Assembly: GCF_964063325.1 (NCBI RefSeq)
Contig: NZ_OZ061315.1
Coordinates: forward strand, 2,232,001-2,296,000
Length of the DNA: 64,000 bases
From: Hafnia alvei
GTDB lineage: Bacteria; Pseudomonadota; Gammaproteobacteria; Enterobacterales; Enterobacteriaceae
Reading direction: 5' to 3'
The notes under the pieces were generated by a model. The model searched no databases and was not told the origin of the DNA. It saw only the letters and a list, made by a program, of their open reading frames with translations. Made by a program: the position numbers and the translations under genes. Position 1 is the stretch's first letter. Each line of letters starts with the position of its first letter. Below are positions 17,818-29,070 of the stretch, in pieces.

Positions 17818-18110
17818 GTGGATTCCTGATCGTCCCATTATTTTTGTATGACATAAAACGCTGGGATTTATAGCAGACGCCTATCTGCGCAAACATGATT
17901 TGTGTCAACTCGAACCGGCAAAGTATGCACTTTATACTTTTTTTGCATACTTTACGCATGACCAGATTTTTTTTGCGCTCATTTAGCCTACATTTCTGGC
18001 TGAAATGTTTGTGACGAGACATAATTGATTGTTATCAATATACGGAATTATCACTTGGTGGGCAGAATACAATCAGGTGAGATTTATGGCTCTGGATAAA
18101 AGGAAGAACG

Positions 18111-18500
18111 ATGGATTGGTATCTGAAGGTTCTGAAGAACTATTTCAATTTTCGTGACCGCGCTAGACGTAGAGAGTATTGGTGGTTCGTACTGATAAAC
18201 GCCATCATCACAATTCTATTGGGGTTCGTACAGGATGCATTAGGCTGGAGCAATGAGAGTGGCGAAGGCGTGCTGACCGTGGTTTACGGCCTGCTGTTAA
18301 TTATTCCTTCGATTGCGGTTATGGTTCGCCGTCTCCACGATACTGACCGCAGCGGCTGGTGGGTGTTGATCGGTCTTATCCCGATCGTTGGCTGGTTTGT
18401 GTTGTTTATCTTCGCCGTCTTCGATAGCCAACCAGGCAGCAACCGTTTCGGTGCTAACCCAAAAGATGTTGCCGCGCCGACATCGTCGATTATTAGCTAG
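18111..18500 (+). CDS. DUF805 inner-membrane protein
   Basis: Small membrane protein of the DUF805 (YhaH/YhaI) family, 129 residues. It opens MDWYLKVLKNYFNFRDRARR with the family motif RREYWWFVL, followed by hydrophobic helices at about 24-42, 55-72 and 84-106 and the conserved MVRRLHDTDRSGWWVLIGLIP. A short soluble tail, DSQPGSNRFGANPK, is also typical. AAGGAAG precedes the start. Function is unknown. It stands alone, with the 72-bp repeat copy B after it. Confidence 0.93.
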   Translation: MDWYLKVLKNYFNFRDRARRREYWWFVLINAIITILLGFVQDALGWSNESGEGVLTVVYGLLLIIPSIAVMVRRLHDTDRSGWWVLIGLIPIVGWFVLFIFAVFDSQPGSNRFGANPKDVAAPTSSIIS

Positions 18501-18545
18501 CCTGAAAAAACATGGTTTTTAGGAAGTAATGACGTTGGTTTAAGA

Positions 18546-18617
18546 GATCGAGATACACGGGTCTACCACACCGCGGGGCGCTCAGGCGGCTTACGCCGCT
18601 ACGACTCCATCGGTGTG
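18546..18617 (-). repeat. 72-bp hairpin repeat, copy B (inverted)
   Basis: The reverse complement runs CACACCGATGG to GTATCTCGATC and matches copy A at 12878-12950. The stem GCGGC-GTAA-GCCGC differs from copy A at two positions that pair with each other, so the hairpin is kept. Confidence 0.85.
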
Positions 18618-18845
18618 GTCCCCCTAAAATGTGACTTTAGCGGCGTGCATTACACATCAATTGGCTATTTTCCTCTTAATTACACTTGTCTTGTCACATT
18701 TCACGAATATATTCACATCCTGAAACAATGATGATGACTCATTAGCATCACCGTGGTTTCACTCGCTGCAGATTGCGTTTAGCCTTAGCGTCCGTTTAAT
18801 TATTGAGTGAATCCGACAGGTCGTTTTGCACCTGTATCTCCAGTC
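18618..18845. other. upstream region of the second PBP2 gene
   Basis: AT-rich spacer. An in-frame GTG at 18807 extends the PBP2 reading frame by 13 codons, but neither start has a good ribosome binding site. I could not assign a promoter with confidence. Confidence 0.4.
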
Positions 18846-20759
18846 ATGAGCCGTTTGCTAGAGCCATTTCGCGACCACAGTGCTGAAGAGACGCTGTTTA
18901 TCCGCCGTTCAATTATTGCCGCGGTGATGGTTGTGCTGCTTTTCGGCGTATTAGTGCTTAATCTGTATCACCTTCAGGTAGAAGAGCACGATCAGTATCA
19001 AACACGCTCGAACGCCAACGACATTAAAACCCTGCCCATTGCGCCGGTACGCGGGTTGATTTATGACCGCAACGGAACGCCGTTAGTAGAAAACCAAACG
19101 CTGTATCAAATTGAACTGATTCCTGGGAAAGTCGCTAACTTAGACGAAACGATCAAAGCGCTGACGCCGATAGTGGATTTAACAGCGGATGATATTAATA
19201 ACTTCCACGAGGCGATGAAGTCCTCTCGACGCTTTGCTGAAGTGCCCCTCAAAGAAGCGCTGACCGACGTTGAAGTTGCGCGCTTTTCTGTCAATGAATT
19301 TGAATTTCCCGGCGTGTCGATTAGCAGCTATCAGCAGCGTTACTATCCATACGGCGCTGAGCTAGCCCACGTTGTTGGCTATGTTTCAAAGATTAACGAT
19401 CGCGATGCCAAACGGCTGAATGAGGCCGGTGAAGGTGAAAACTATGCGGCGGATCATGACATTGGCAAGCAGGGAATCGAACGTTATTACGAATCCCAAC
19501 TGCACGGTACCACGGGCTCGCAGGAGGTTGAGGTCGATAGCCATGGGCGCGTGGTGCGAGAGTTAACCGAGACGCCGCCGCAGGCCGGAAAGAATATTTA
19601 TCTGACGATAGATCTACCGCTTCAGCAATATATTGAGAAACTGCTGAAGGGACAGCGTGCGGCCGTGGTGGTGATGGATCCGCGCGATGGTGGTATTTTG
19701 GCGATGGTCTCTAGCCCAAGCTATGACCCGAATCCCTTCGTGAACGGTATATCGTATAAGTCTTATCAGGCTTTGCTCGATAATTCTGACTTACCATTGA
19801 TTAACCGTGTCACTCAAGGGATTTACCCGCCTGCATCCACGGTGAAACCGTTCATGGCCACATCTGCACTCTTTGCCGGTGTTATCACGCCGCAGACCAC
19901 GTTTTTTGGCCAACCTACTTGGGTGCTTCCCGGCACTAATCGCCATTATCGAGACTGGCTGAAAACCGGTCATGGCATGTTAAACGTGACCAAGGCGATT
20001 GAAGAATCAGCGGATACGTTTTTCTATCAGGTGGCCTATGAGATGGGGATCGATCGCATCCATGAATGGTTGAGTAAATTTGGCTACGGGCAATATTCCG
20101 GCATCGATTTAATGGAACAGGCCAAGGGCGTTTTGCCCGATCGAGCATGGAAGCAGAAAGTCCACAAAAAAATGTGGTATCAAGGCGATACTATTTCTGT
20201 AGGCATTGGGCAAGGGTATTGGACCGCCACCCCGATTCAAATGGTTAAGGCCTTGAGTACGCTCATCAATAATGGCACAACGAAAACGCCGCATTTGATG
20301 TATTCGATGAAACAAGGGAACCATGTCGAGCGCTATCAGCAGGAAGAACATTCGCAGGTGGCCGATCCGAAATCGCCGATCTGGGGTATTGTGAAAAAAG
20401 GCATGTTTGGTATGGCAAACTATCCTAACGGCACTGGCTACAAGTATTTCCACACTGCGCCTTATGAAATTGCCGCCAAGTCAGGCACCTCTCAAGTATT
20501 TGGGCTGAAACAAGATCAGGTTTACAACGCCAAAATGATCCCGGTGAAGCTGCGCGATCATATTTTCTACACGGCGTTTGCGCCGTATTCAAACCCTAAG
20601 GTTGCGATTGCCGTCATTTTAGAAAACGGTGGTGGGAATGGTGTATCTGCAGCACCGACAACGCGTGCCATTCTGGATTATATCTTTGCTAAAACTAAAC
20701 CCGTTGAACCGCCGGTATTACCTACGCTTGATGCCACGCAGTTACGCGATGCGCATTAA
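18846..20759 (+). CDS. PBP2 paralogue (elongation transpeptidase)
   Basis: Inner-membrane class B penicillin-binding protein, a D,D-transpeptidase for cell-wall elongation. From the ATG at 18846 it has 637 residues against 633 for E. coli MrdA, and aligns end to end. One N-terminal helix (about 20-42), a pedestal domain with PVRGLIYDRNGTPL, then the catalytic domain: Ser331 of STVK, SADTFFYQ (SxD) near 385 and Lys545 of KSGTSQ. All catalytic motifs are intact. It lacks the usual neighbours rlmH and mrdB (rodA), so it is probably a second PBP2, as with Salmonella PBP2SAL. Acid-specific use is an inference from that case. Confidence 0.88.
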   Translation: MSRLLEPFRDHSAEETLFIRRSIIAAVMVVLLFGVLVLNLYHLQVEEHDQYQTRSNANDIKTLPIAPVRGLIYDRNGTPLVENQTLYQIELIPGKVANLDETIKALTPIVDLTADDINNFHEAMKSSRRFAEVPLKEALTDVEVARFSVNEFEFPGVSISSYQQRYYPYGAELAHVVGYVSKINDRDAKRLNEAGEGENYAADHDIGKQGIERYYESQLHGTTGSQEVEVDSHGRVVRELTETPPQAGKNIYLTIDLPLQQYIEKLLKGQRAAVVVMDPRDGGILAMVSSPSYDPNPFVNGISYKSYQALLDNSDLPLINRVTQGIYPPASTVKPFMATSALFAGVITPQTTFFGQPTWVLPGTNRHYRDWLKTGHGMLNVTKAIEESADTFFYQVAYEMGIDRIHEWLSKFGYGQYSGIDLMEQAKGVLPDRAWKQKVHKKMWYQGDTISVGIGQGYWTATPIQMVKALSTLINNGTTKTPHLMYSMKQGNHVERYQQEEHSQVADPKSPIWGIVKKGMFGMANYPNGTGYKYFHTAPYEIAAKSGTSQVFGLKQDQVYNAKMIPVKLRDHIFYTAFAPYSNPKVAIAVILENGGGNGVSAAPTTRAILDYIFAKTKPVEPPVLPTLDATQLRDAH

Positions 20760-20808
20760 TCATTAAAAATGGATTTCATTTCCAATTCTTTTCAAACTTG
20801 TTGATACA

Positions 20809-20848
20809 CCTAGACAAGGTTATCAAATTATCCTTGCCTAGGGCTTTC
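20809..20848. terminator. weak hairpin between PBP2 paralogue and yebV
   Basis: CCTAGACAAGG (20809-20819) pairs with CCTTGCCTAGG (20832-20842) with one mismatch and a 12-base loop, located between the converging genes. The T tract is poor on either side. Confidence 0.5.
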
Positions 20849-20851
20849 CCA

Positions 20852-21100
20852 TTATGCAAAACGCATGACCCAAGCATCGCTCTGGCGATCGTAATGGTTG
20901 CGGTAAAGCAGGGCGTTTTTGCCATCTAGCAGCGCGGGAACGGTGGTTTGCTCATCCCAGCCGTCAAGCTGCATGCAAAGATCGGTGTTTGATTTGCAAG
21001 GTATGCTGAGCGTATGGCTCTTCAACTGGCTATCTGGCGTTTTCGACAGTTCTGCATCTTCCACTTCAAAGATCCCGATTCGAACGAATGATTTTCCCAT
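20852..21100 (-). CDS. yebV: YebV family protein
   Basis: Small cytosolic protein of 82 residues matching E. coli YebV (78 residues). Shared features are SVRIG/SFVRIG at the start, LTIPCKS or LSIPCKS near residue 32-38, DLCMQLDGWD, PALLDGKNALLYR and the end QSDAWVMRFA. AGGAG stands before the ATG. Function is unknown. In E. coli it is next to yebW; here the chemoreceptor gene lies between them. Confidence 0.93.
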   Translation of the reverse strand: MGKSFVRIGIFEVEDAELSKTPDSQLKSHTLSIPCKSNTDLCMQLDGWDEQTTVPALLDGKNALLYRNHYDRQSDAWVMRFA

Positions 21101-21415
21101 AACTTCTCTCCTGATTGATTCATATACGTGTGCGGTTACCAGATGGCCCGTTATTTAGCATAGAAGGGGATAGGTTTTTTTCCACAAATAAACGGAATTC
21201 ATTTCCATTTTAATTTTTAGCGCAGTGTTAACTCTTTATTTTTCTGGGATTTATCTGTCACATAAAAAATACAAAATTTTTACCGAAGCATAATAACCAT
21301 AAATATTTCGCGGCTTCTGTCGATAACCCTTATATGTCGTGCGGAGCGGTCAAGTGTGATTTGAATGGTCATGCACAATAGGTTGGCCTATCAGAGGTAA
21401 GGAGGGGTTTAGGCA
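21101..21415 (+). other. spacer between yebV and the chemoreceptor gene
   Basis: About 315 bases, AT-rich, divergent promoter region for yebV and the chemoreceptor. It holds the FliA-type promoter at 21300-21326; no other gene was seen. Confidence 0.6.
21300..21326 (+). promoter_or_regulatory. sigma-28 (FliA) promoter
   Basis: TAAA, 15 bases, then GTCGATAA. The enterobacterial FliA consensus is TAAA-N15-GCCGATAA, so 11 of 12 fixed bases agree with exact spacing. It lies about 90 bases upstream of the chemoreceptor start. Confidence 0.8.
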
Positions 21416-22474
21416 ATGTATACGCAATTAAAGCGGTGGTTTGGGCATAAACATGAGCGGCCGGTAAGGCAAATAACGACAGACTTAGCGCCAACATCGG
21501 AAGCCGTGTTGATAGAAGACGTTGATGTTACTCAGAAGTCATATGGTGAATTGCTGTGTCATAGCTTTCTTTCTGGCATCGGCGCGATAGAAATTATTCG
21601 AGACTCATTGCTGCACTCTAGCCAAAGCTTGATGGAAGAATTAGTGACGGTTGATGAGCTTAACCAAAAAAATGAACAGGCTCGTCTGGGAATGGGGCGG
21701 CTTGCTGAATTGGTTAGCCTCATTGAACAGCATTCCGGTGAGAGTATTGGCTACATTGACGAATTAATTGCTGTACTCAAAGGTATTAATAACAATATCG
21801 ATGCGATTAATAAGCTTTCTAAACAGACCAATCTGTTGGCGATCAACTCAGCCATCGAGGCTGCCCATGTTGGTGGACGAGGGGCTGGATTCTCCGTTAT
21901 TGCGAAAGAGATCAAACAGCTCTCTTCGGAGATTCAACTTCAGGCGGGAAATATTACCGCCTTGACTCAGGATATTAACCAGCATGCGAAAAGCGTGAGT
22001 GCGAGCGTTGGGGAAAATAATCAGTCCACACACGATATTCGTCACGCGACAGAACAGGCTTGCCAGATGTTACAGCAGGTTATTGAACTTTCAGCGCATA
22101 TGCAGGAAATCATTCGCTTTATCGCCACCCAACAGTTTCTGAATACGGTTAAACTCGATCACGTTATTTGGAAAGTCAAAGTTTATGAACTGATATTACA
22201 ACAAGATGAAGTTGCTGAAGTTAACAGCCATACGGATTGCCGCTTAGGGAAATGGTTCTATGGCGACGCGGGGCGGGAGTTTTCGCACCTTAGCAGCTTT
22301 GCTCAGCTTGAAGCTCCACACGCCGAAGTGCATCGTTCTGGCCGAGAGGCATTGGTGGCATTTAGGGCAGGTGACGATCAGCATTTAAAGGCAAGTTTAG
22401 CCACTATGGAGCACGCCAGCACGTTAGTGATTAAGCGGATTGACGAACTCTTGCTGCAAATCGGTCCACATTAG
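21416..22474 (+). CDS. cytosolic chemoreceptor with C-terminal zinc-binding CZB domain
   Basis: Methyl-accepting chemotaxis-type protein of 352 residues with no signal peptide or membrane helix. A coiled-coil signalling hairpin covers about residues 70-230. Its conserved tip is KQTNLLAINSAIEAAHVGGRGAGFS, a variant of the usual QTNLLALNAAIEAARAGE. The C-terminal part (about 243-345) is a chemoreceptor zinc-binding domain: LDHVIWK with the first His, DCRLGKWFY with the Cys, APHAEVH with the last two His. Such domains sense zinc or oxidants such as hypochlorite in characterised homologues. A FliA promoter upstream places it in the flagellar regulon. Confidence 0.88.
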   Translation: MYTQLKRWFGHKHERPVRQITTDLAPTSEAVLIEDVDVTQKSYGELLCHSFLSGIGAIEIIRDSLLHSSQSLMEELVTVDELNQKNEQARLGMGRLAELVSLIEQHSGESIGYIDELIAVLKGINNNIDAINKLSKQTNLLAINSAIEAAHVGGRGAGFSVIAKEIKQLSSEIQLQAGNITALTQDINQHAKSVSASVGENNQSTHDIRHATEQACQMLQQVIELSAHMQEIIRFIATQQFLNTVKLDHVIWKVKVYELILQQDEVAEVNSHTDCRLGKWFYGDAGREFSHLSSFAQLEAPHAEVHRSGREALVAFRAGDDQHLKASLATMEHASTLVIKRIDELLLQIGPH

Positions 22475-22674
22475 AACAGGTGAGGGAAGTCAGCAGCGCG
22501 GGTTGCTGGCTGCCAAAAATCGTCTAGTACATTTTCAAGCGGGATACATCCGCCGCGTTGAATTCGCTGCACATTCATCTCGCGTACACATTGCTCTTCC
22601 GTATCAAAACCACCAAGGTACAAGCTTTCACAAGGGCCGCTCAGATAACAGACCATCATAACGAGTGCGTACAT
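22471..22674 (-). CDS. yebW: YebW family small protein
   Basis: A 67-residue protein matching E. coli YebW (63 residues): VCYL near residues 8-11, the Cys-containing GPCES, the (D/N)TE(E/Q)QC..EM motif, QRI(Q/R).GGC(I/F)P(L/I)E and DDFWQPA. Three conserved Cys residues and a hydrophobic N-terminus suggest an exported protein. AAAGG precedes the start. The stop overlaps the chemoreceptor stop tail to tail by four bases. Function is unknown. Confidence 0.92.
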   Translation of the reverse strand: MYALVMMVCYLSGPCESLYLGGFDTEEQCVREMNVQRIQRGGCIPLENVLDDFWQPATRAADFPHLF

Positions 22675-22861
22675 AACAAACCTTTATTCATTCAGCGGAA
22701 TTCATTCGGGTGTTTTATTCAATTCTACCCAAGGAATTTTTTATTTTCTCGTATGATACTTAATCTAAGATAAATCTTATAACAACAGCATTTATTAAGT
22801 TCTGAGCGATTAACCTACTCACTATCCTTATAAAATAATGCTGCTACAAGGCTATGCTACA

Positions 22862-23047
22862 TCACATAAATGCCCAAAATAACAAAACAATGGGAAAACT
22901 CATTGGCCATGTTAATCCAATCAGTATGGCAGTGAAGATCCTGATTTTGAGCGAGGGGTCAGCGCAGGCTTTGAAAGTCAGTAACGCGGAGATGATTGAG
23001 CCGATCAAATATACCGTTTTTATAAAGGCCCATGCTGCTGGATACAT
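22862..23047 (-). CDS. GhoT-like membrane peptide
   Basis: A 61-residue hydrophobic peptide with two membrane helices (about 5-25 and 37-58). The second carries RIFTAILIGLTWPMSFP followed by LLFWAF, which lines up with E. coli GhoT RLLSAFLVGITWPMSLP and LLFSLF. GhoT is the membrane-damaging toxin of the type V GhoT/GhoS system. AAGG lies seven bases before the ATG, supporting translation. No GhoS-type gene is adjacent; the nearest is at 8269-8589 on the same strand. It may be a toxin or a related small stress peptide with another role. Confidence 0.72.
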   Translation of the reverse strand: MYPAAWAFIKTVYLIGSIISALLTFKACADPSLKIRIFTAILIGLTWPMSFPIVLLFWAFM

Positions 23048-23500
23048 CTAATTACCTTGGTTTGTGAAGTAGCTATAAAATCAAAAAAAAACAACTCACT
23101 GCGAGTGAAGACAAATGCCTCAATCGGAACATAAAATGGGATATTGAGATATCGAAAACTAACGTTAGCTAGTGTAACAAATTATGACTGAAAAAACATC
23201 GATATCTAAACTGAAAAATACGAACGAAACTCAGCAGCGCTGTTCATTTATTTATACACGTAATAGATAAAAATCATCTCGTCTTTTTCTTATTATAATG
23301 CATAAAAAATGAATATTCATGCGCGATGCGCCCTTAAAGCCTTTTATTACCGGCGGGTTATTATATGTGGATGTTTCTATGCATCGATGAGGCTATCGCT
23401 TTTTATGACAACAGTTCTTTCTGCTTATCTGCGGATGCTGGTATTTCATCTAGCGCTGAAAGTTATGTGTTTTTAAATTTTATTTTCCTGCTCTTAAAAT
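23048..23500. other. AT-rich spacer between ghoT-like gene and porin
   Basis: No convincing gene. A 45-codon frame at 23365-23502 lacks a clear ribosome binding site and matches no family I know. Several short palindromes (GATATTGAGATATC, AACGTTAGCTAGTG) are present. The ghoT-like promoter must lie here. Confidence 0.5.
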
Positions 23501-23526
23501 AAAAAAAGCCCGGTATAATACCGAGC
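23501..23526 (-). terminator. porin gene terminator
   Basis: Minus strand AGCTCGGTATTATACCGGGCT, a stem of about eight base pairs, followed by seven T residues, 53 bases past the porin stop. Confidence 0.85.
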
Positions 23527-23578
23527 TAAAGGCTGTTAATATTTACTTTATTATTTTTTATTGATCATGATGCTGCGC

Positions 23579-24727
23579 TTAGAACTGGTAAACAATCCCT
23601 AATGCTACGGTATCATCAGTGTCAATGCCCGCTGAACGAGTAAAGTCGTTATCATCGATCATGTTAATTTTATAATCTACATACGTAGACATGTTTTTAT
23701 TAAAGAAGTAGGTTGCACCAATATCGATAAAGTTAACCAATTTCTGATCGCCATAATCGCGAGATGCGCCATTGCTGCCTAAGTCTTTACCTTCAACATA
23801 GTTCCAGCCAACGAAAGGTTGCAAGCCGAAATCAAAGGTATAACCAGTATACATTTCTACGCCTTGCGCTTTGTTTGCGTAACCATAGGCTTCGTTATGG
23901 TCATTAGAGTTACCAAAACGAATCGCGTTATAGGATTGTGTATAGTTTGCCGCGGCATAATAACCGCTGTTTTCGTATTTCACGCCCACAGTATAAGCTT
24001 CGGCCTTATCACCATTACCCATAATATCATTATAGCGACCACCTTTACCGCCGCTGTTCTGGTCGTTGGTTCGGTCAGATTGGAAGTAGGCGCCACCGAG
24101 GCTAAAACCATAGCCCAGATCGTAAGAGAGTGATAAACCGTAACCATCACCATTTTGGCTTAATACATCACGGCCATCTTTGTTTTCGGTTGGGTCGTCA
24201 TTTTTACCTTGATACTGAATGCCGAAGTTTAGGCCATCGACCAAGCCAAAGAAATCACGGTTATGGTAGGTTAGCACGCCGCCAGCGCGTTGGAACATGA
24301 AGTTATCAGCGCCAACGGTGCTACCGTCAAACTCTGGCTGCATATCGGTCCAAGCCATGATGTCGTAAATAATCCCAGAATTACGCCCGTAATCCAAAGA
24401 GCCATAATCCCCGAATTTAAGGCCGGCGAAACCGAAACGGCTAAAGTTTCTATTATCTTCGCCTTCAGTATGGTTTAGGTTTGCTTGATATTCCCACATG
24501 CCATAGCCGGTCAGCATATCCGTAATTTGCGTTTCGCCACTGAAACCACCACGGACATAAGAGTGATCGCCATCGGAGTTATCATTATCTGAAATATAGT
24601 GAAGGCCATCGACTTTGAAATGTAAGTCTAGTTTATTGCCATCTTTATTATAAATTTCGGCAGCATGGGCTGCTCCTGCTAATGCCATTAATGTTGGTAT
24701 TACCACTGCGAGAACTTTGCGTTTCAT
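23579..24727 (-). CDS. OmpC/OmpF-type general porin
   Basis: Outer-membrane trimeric 16-stranded porin, 382 residues with the start at 24727 ([20 protein letters not shown]). A signal peptide is cleaved after AHA; the mature protein begins [20 protein letters not shown]. The loop-3 constriction motif is [13 protein letters not shown] (PEFGGDT-like), and the protein ends in GIVYQF with the C-terminal Phe needed for BAM assembly. Acidic tracts such as DNDNSDGD and Asn/Gly-rich loops are surface loops. The long extension upstream of the start is not coding. It diverges from a candidate small RNA. Confidence 0.92.
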   Translation of the reverse strand: MKRKVLAVVIPTLMALAGAAHAAEIYNKDGNKLDLHFKVDGLHYISDNDNSDGDHSYVRGGFSGETQITDMLTGYGMWEYQANLNHTEGEDNRNFSRFGFAGLKFGDYGSLDYGRNSGIIYDIMAWTDMQPEFDGSTVGADNFMFQRAGGVLTYHNRDFFGLVDGLNFGIQYQGKNDDPTENKDGRDVLSQNGDGYGLSLSYDLGYGFSLGGAYFQSDRTNDQNSGGKGGRYNDIMGNGDKAEAYTVGVKYENSGYYAAANYTQSYNAIRFGNSNDHNEAYGYANKAQGVEMYTGYTFDFGLQPFVGWNYVEGKDLGSNGASRDYGDQKLVNFIDIGATYFFNKNMSTYVDYKINMIDDNDFTRSAGIDTDDTVALGIVYQF

Positions 24728-24998
24728 TTTATTTTCCTTAACCTTTATTATTGCATTGATGCCAATTGCTTTTTTTATACTCAACAATATTAACTCATTT
24801 TTATGAACTAAATAAGCTAAGTGCTGTCGATATTGTCGGCTTTGCAGATGGAGTAAAAGCGCAAAAAATGCGGAATTAAATAAAAGTTTGAATATGATAA
24901 CTCTCACTTGTTTGGTTTACTTACGTTAAGATCTAGCTTTTGAACTATATCGTCAATCACCGTTAATAGTTTTATTGGCTTAAGCACCTTTTGTTAAT

Positions 24999-25130
24999 TT
25001 GATTTCTAATCATAGGAATACTATTTTTAGGCCACTGCATGCCAATGCAGATTACGTAGTATGTCTTACTATGAATATTCATTCTTTTCATTATTTTTAT
25101 TGCCGGGATTCTTCCCGGCGCTTTATTTTT
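24999..25130 (+). ncRNA. candidate small RNA divergent from the porin gene
   Basis: A promoter-like pair TTGATT (24999-25004) and TATTTT (25022-25027) with 17-base spacing predicts a start near 25034. A hairpin GCCGGGA-TTCT-TCCCGGC (25102-25119) followed by GCTTTATTTTT ends the unit, giving about 95 bases. No reading frame explains this terminator. An AU-rich stretch before it could bind Hfq. Bases 25039-25046 (ATGCCAAT) are complementary to ATTGGCAT in the porin 5' leader. The layout resembles micF beside ompC or micC beside ompN, but the RNA itself is a hypothesis. Confidence 0.45.
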
Positions 25131-25648
25131 ATATTTAAAGATTAAAAAATATAATTCCTTTTATGCAGCCTCGTTATATTTATTAATGACCCGTGCGTTA
25201 TTTTATTGGATGGCATAAATATGCAACCATAGCCGCCGTTGTCTAGTCAGTTTTCAGTCAATGGTCATCAGGTACAGCAAAATATGGACCTACGAAGTTG
25301 AACAGCCCGTCATCACTATGAACTTTCACTGAGTGTGATCTGTTTGAAAAATTTGGAAATGCCTTTTCTTTAACCCGCTGTTATTTGATCTAACGTAACA
25401 TCTGCCAAGTTGAGAGCAGGTAAGAATCGCTGTGTAGCCGTGTTTTTGTTTAACCCATTCTCTGTGGGTGTTAATATCGGCGGTAGTGGGTGTGAGTATT
25501 CAGGGGTGCATAGCGTTTTATGTATCACGCTGCGTACATATCTTGCAAAGTACAGCAGGATGGCGCCCATAAAACGATGATTTTAAATACAAATTGTTTT
25601 CTATATGTGGCCTGTCGTGTGGGTCACCACTGTAGATAAGGAATATAA
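25131..25648 (+). promoter_or_regulatory. thrS upstream and leader region
   Basis: No gene is supported here; a 66-codon minus-strand frame at 25370-25570 lacks support. In E. coli the thrS leader is an operator bound by ThrRS that mimics tRNA-Thr arms. The last 60 bases (TTGTTTTCTATATGTGG, then GTGGGTCACCAC) resemble what I recall of the E. coli leader. GTGG-GTCA-CCAC at 25616-25629 can form a small hairpin, and GATAAGGA is the ribosome binding site. Autoregulation is inferred. Confidence 0.5.
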
Positions 25649-28124
<2,476 letters not shown>

Positions 28125-28222
28125 GGCTCTCAAGTAATACTGCCAGCGATGGGTTTCGGTCTGTCGCTGGCGTTATTCGCCTCACTGATTCATGTAATTA
28201 ACAATGCGAAGTGGAAATCGAA

Positions 28223-28420
28223 ATGCCAAAGATTAAAACTGTGCGTGGCGCTGCCAAGCGCTTCAAAAAAACCGCCGGTGGTGGTTTTAAGCGTAAACAT
28301 GCTAACCTGCGTCATATTTTGACCAAAAAATCTACTAAGCGTAAGCGTCATCTGCGTCCAAAAGGTCTGGTTTCCAAAGGGGATCTGGGCTTGGTCGTAG
28401 CGTGCTTGCCGTACGCATAA
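28223..28420 (+). CDS. rpmI: 50S ribosomal protein L35
   Basis: Basic 65-residue large-subunit protein, the exact E. coli length, starting [17 protein letters not shown]. An in-frame ATG four codons earlier is rejected because all L35 proteins begin at MPK. It lies 98 bases after infC and 42 before rplT. In E. coli the L20 protein represses rpmI-rplT by binding a pseudoknot upstream of rpmI; the 28125-28222 spacer would be its position, but I did not fold it. Confidence 0.98.
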   Translation: MPKIKTVRGAAKRFKKTAGGGFKRKHANLRHILTKKSTKRKRHLRPKGLVSKGDLGLVVACLPYA

Positions 28421-28453
28421 GTAAACATTTTTTGAATCAAGATTAAGACTTAA

Positions 28454-28819
<366 letters not shown>

Positions 28820-28830
28820 GCCATCAGATA

Positions 28831-28856
28831 AAAGAGGGAGCTTGCTCCCTCTTTTG
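28831..28856 (+). terminator. rplT terminator
   Basis: AAAGAGGGAG-CTTG-CTCCCTCTTT, a ten-base-pair stem, followed by TGCTTTTTG. Confidence 0.85.
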
Positions 28857-28883
28857 CTTTTTGTTGTTTGGCTTGTGTTTGGC

Positions 28884-28913
28884 TTGACATTCGGCCCGCT
28901 AAGTTTTTCAATA
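28884..28913 (+). promoter_or_regulatory. pheM-pheST promoter
   Basis: TTGACA at 28884-28889 is a perfect -35. An 18-base gap leads to TCAATA at 28908-28913, a fair -10. It sits 37 bases upstream of the leader peptide. Confidence 0.65.
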
Positions 28914-28949
28914 GAATCAGTTTTTTCACTTTTTTAAGGTAATGCAAGC

Positions 28950-28994
28950 ATGCACGCTGCTATTTTCCGTTTCTTTTTTTACTTTAGCGCCTGA
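28950..28994 (+). CDS. pheM: PheM leader peptide
   Basis: Fourteen-residue leader peptide [14 protein letters not shown] with five Phe codons, matching E. coli PheM ([14 protein letters not shown]). AAGGT lies nine bases upstream. Ribosome stalling at Phe codons when Phe-tRNA is scarce lets the antiterminator form, so pheST is transcribed. The peptide itself has no other known role. Confidence 0.97.
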   Translation: [14 protein letters not shown]

Positions 28995-28999
28995 ATTCA

Positions 29000-29070
29000 G
29001 GAGGCTTTGCGCGTAAGAAAAGAAACGAAAAATAGCGCTGAAAGCCTCCCTCGTGGAGGCTTTTTTTTTG
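29000..29070 (+). promoter_or_regulatory. pheST attenuator with competing hairpins
   Basis: Terminator: AGCCTCC (29043-29049) pairs with GGAGGCT (29055-29061), followed by nine T residues. Antiterminator: GGAGGCTTT at 29000-29008, just after the pheM stop, is fully complementary to AAAGCCTCC at 29041-29049. The two structures exclude each other, the classic Phe attenuation switch. Confidence 0.93.

Noticed and set aside
12878..18617. Composite transposon bounded by the inverted 72-bp repeats
   Set aside because: No transposase, no target duplications, and each copy simply follows a gene end like a REP-type element.
23365..23502. 45-codon frame upstream of the porin terminator
   Set aside because: No convincing ribosome binding site, no family resemblance and AT-rich spacer composition.
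25370..25570. 66-codon minus-strand frame before thrS
   Set aside because: No ribosome binding site and it overlaps the thrS promoter and leader region.
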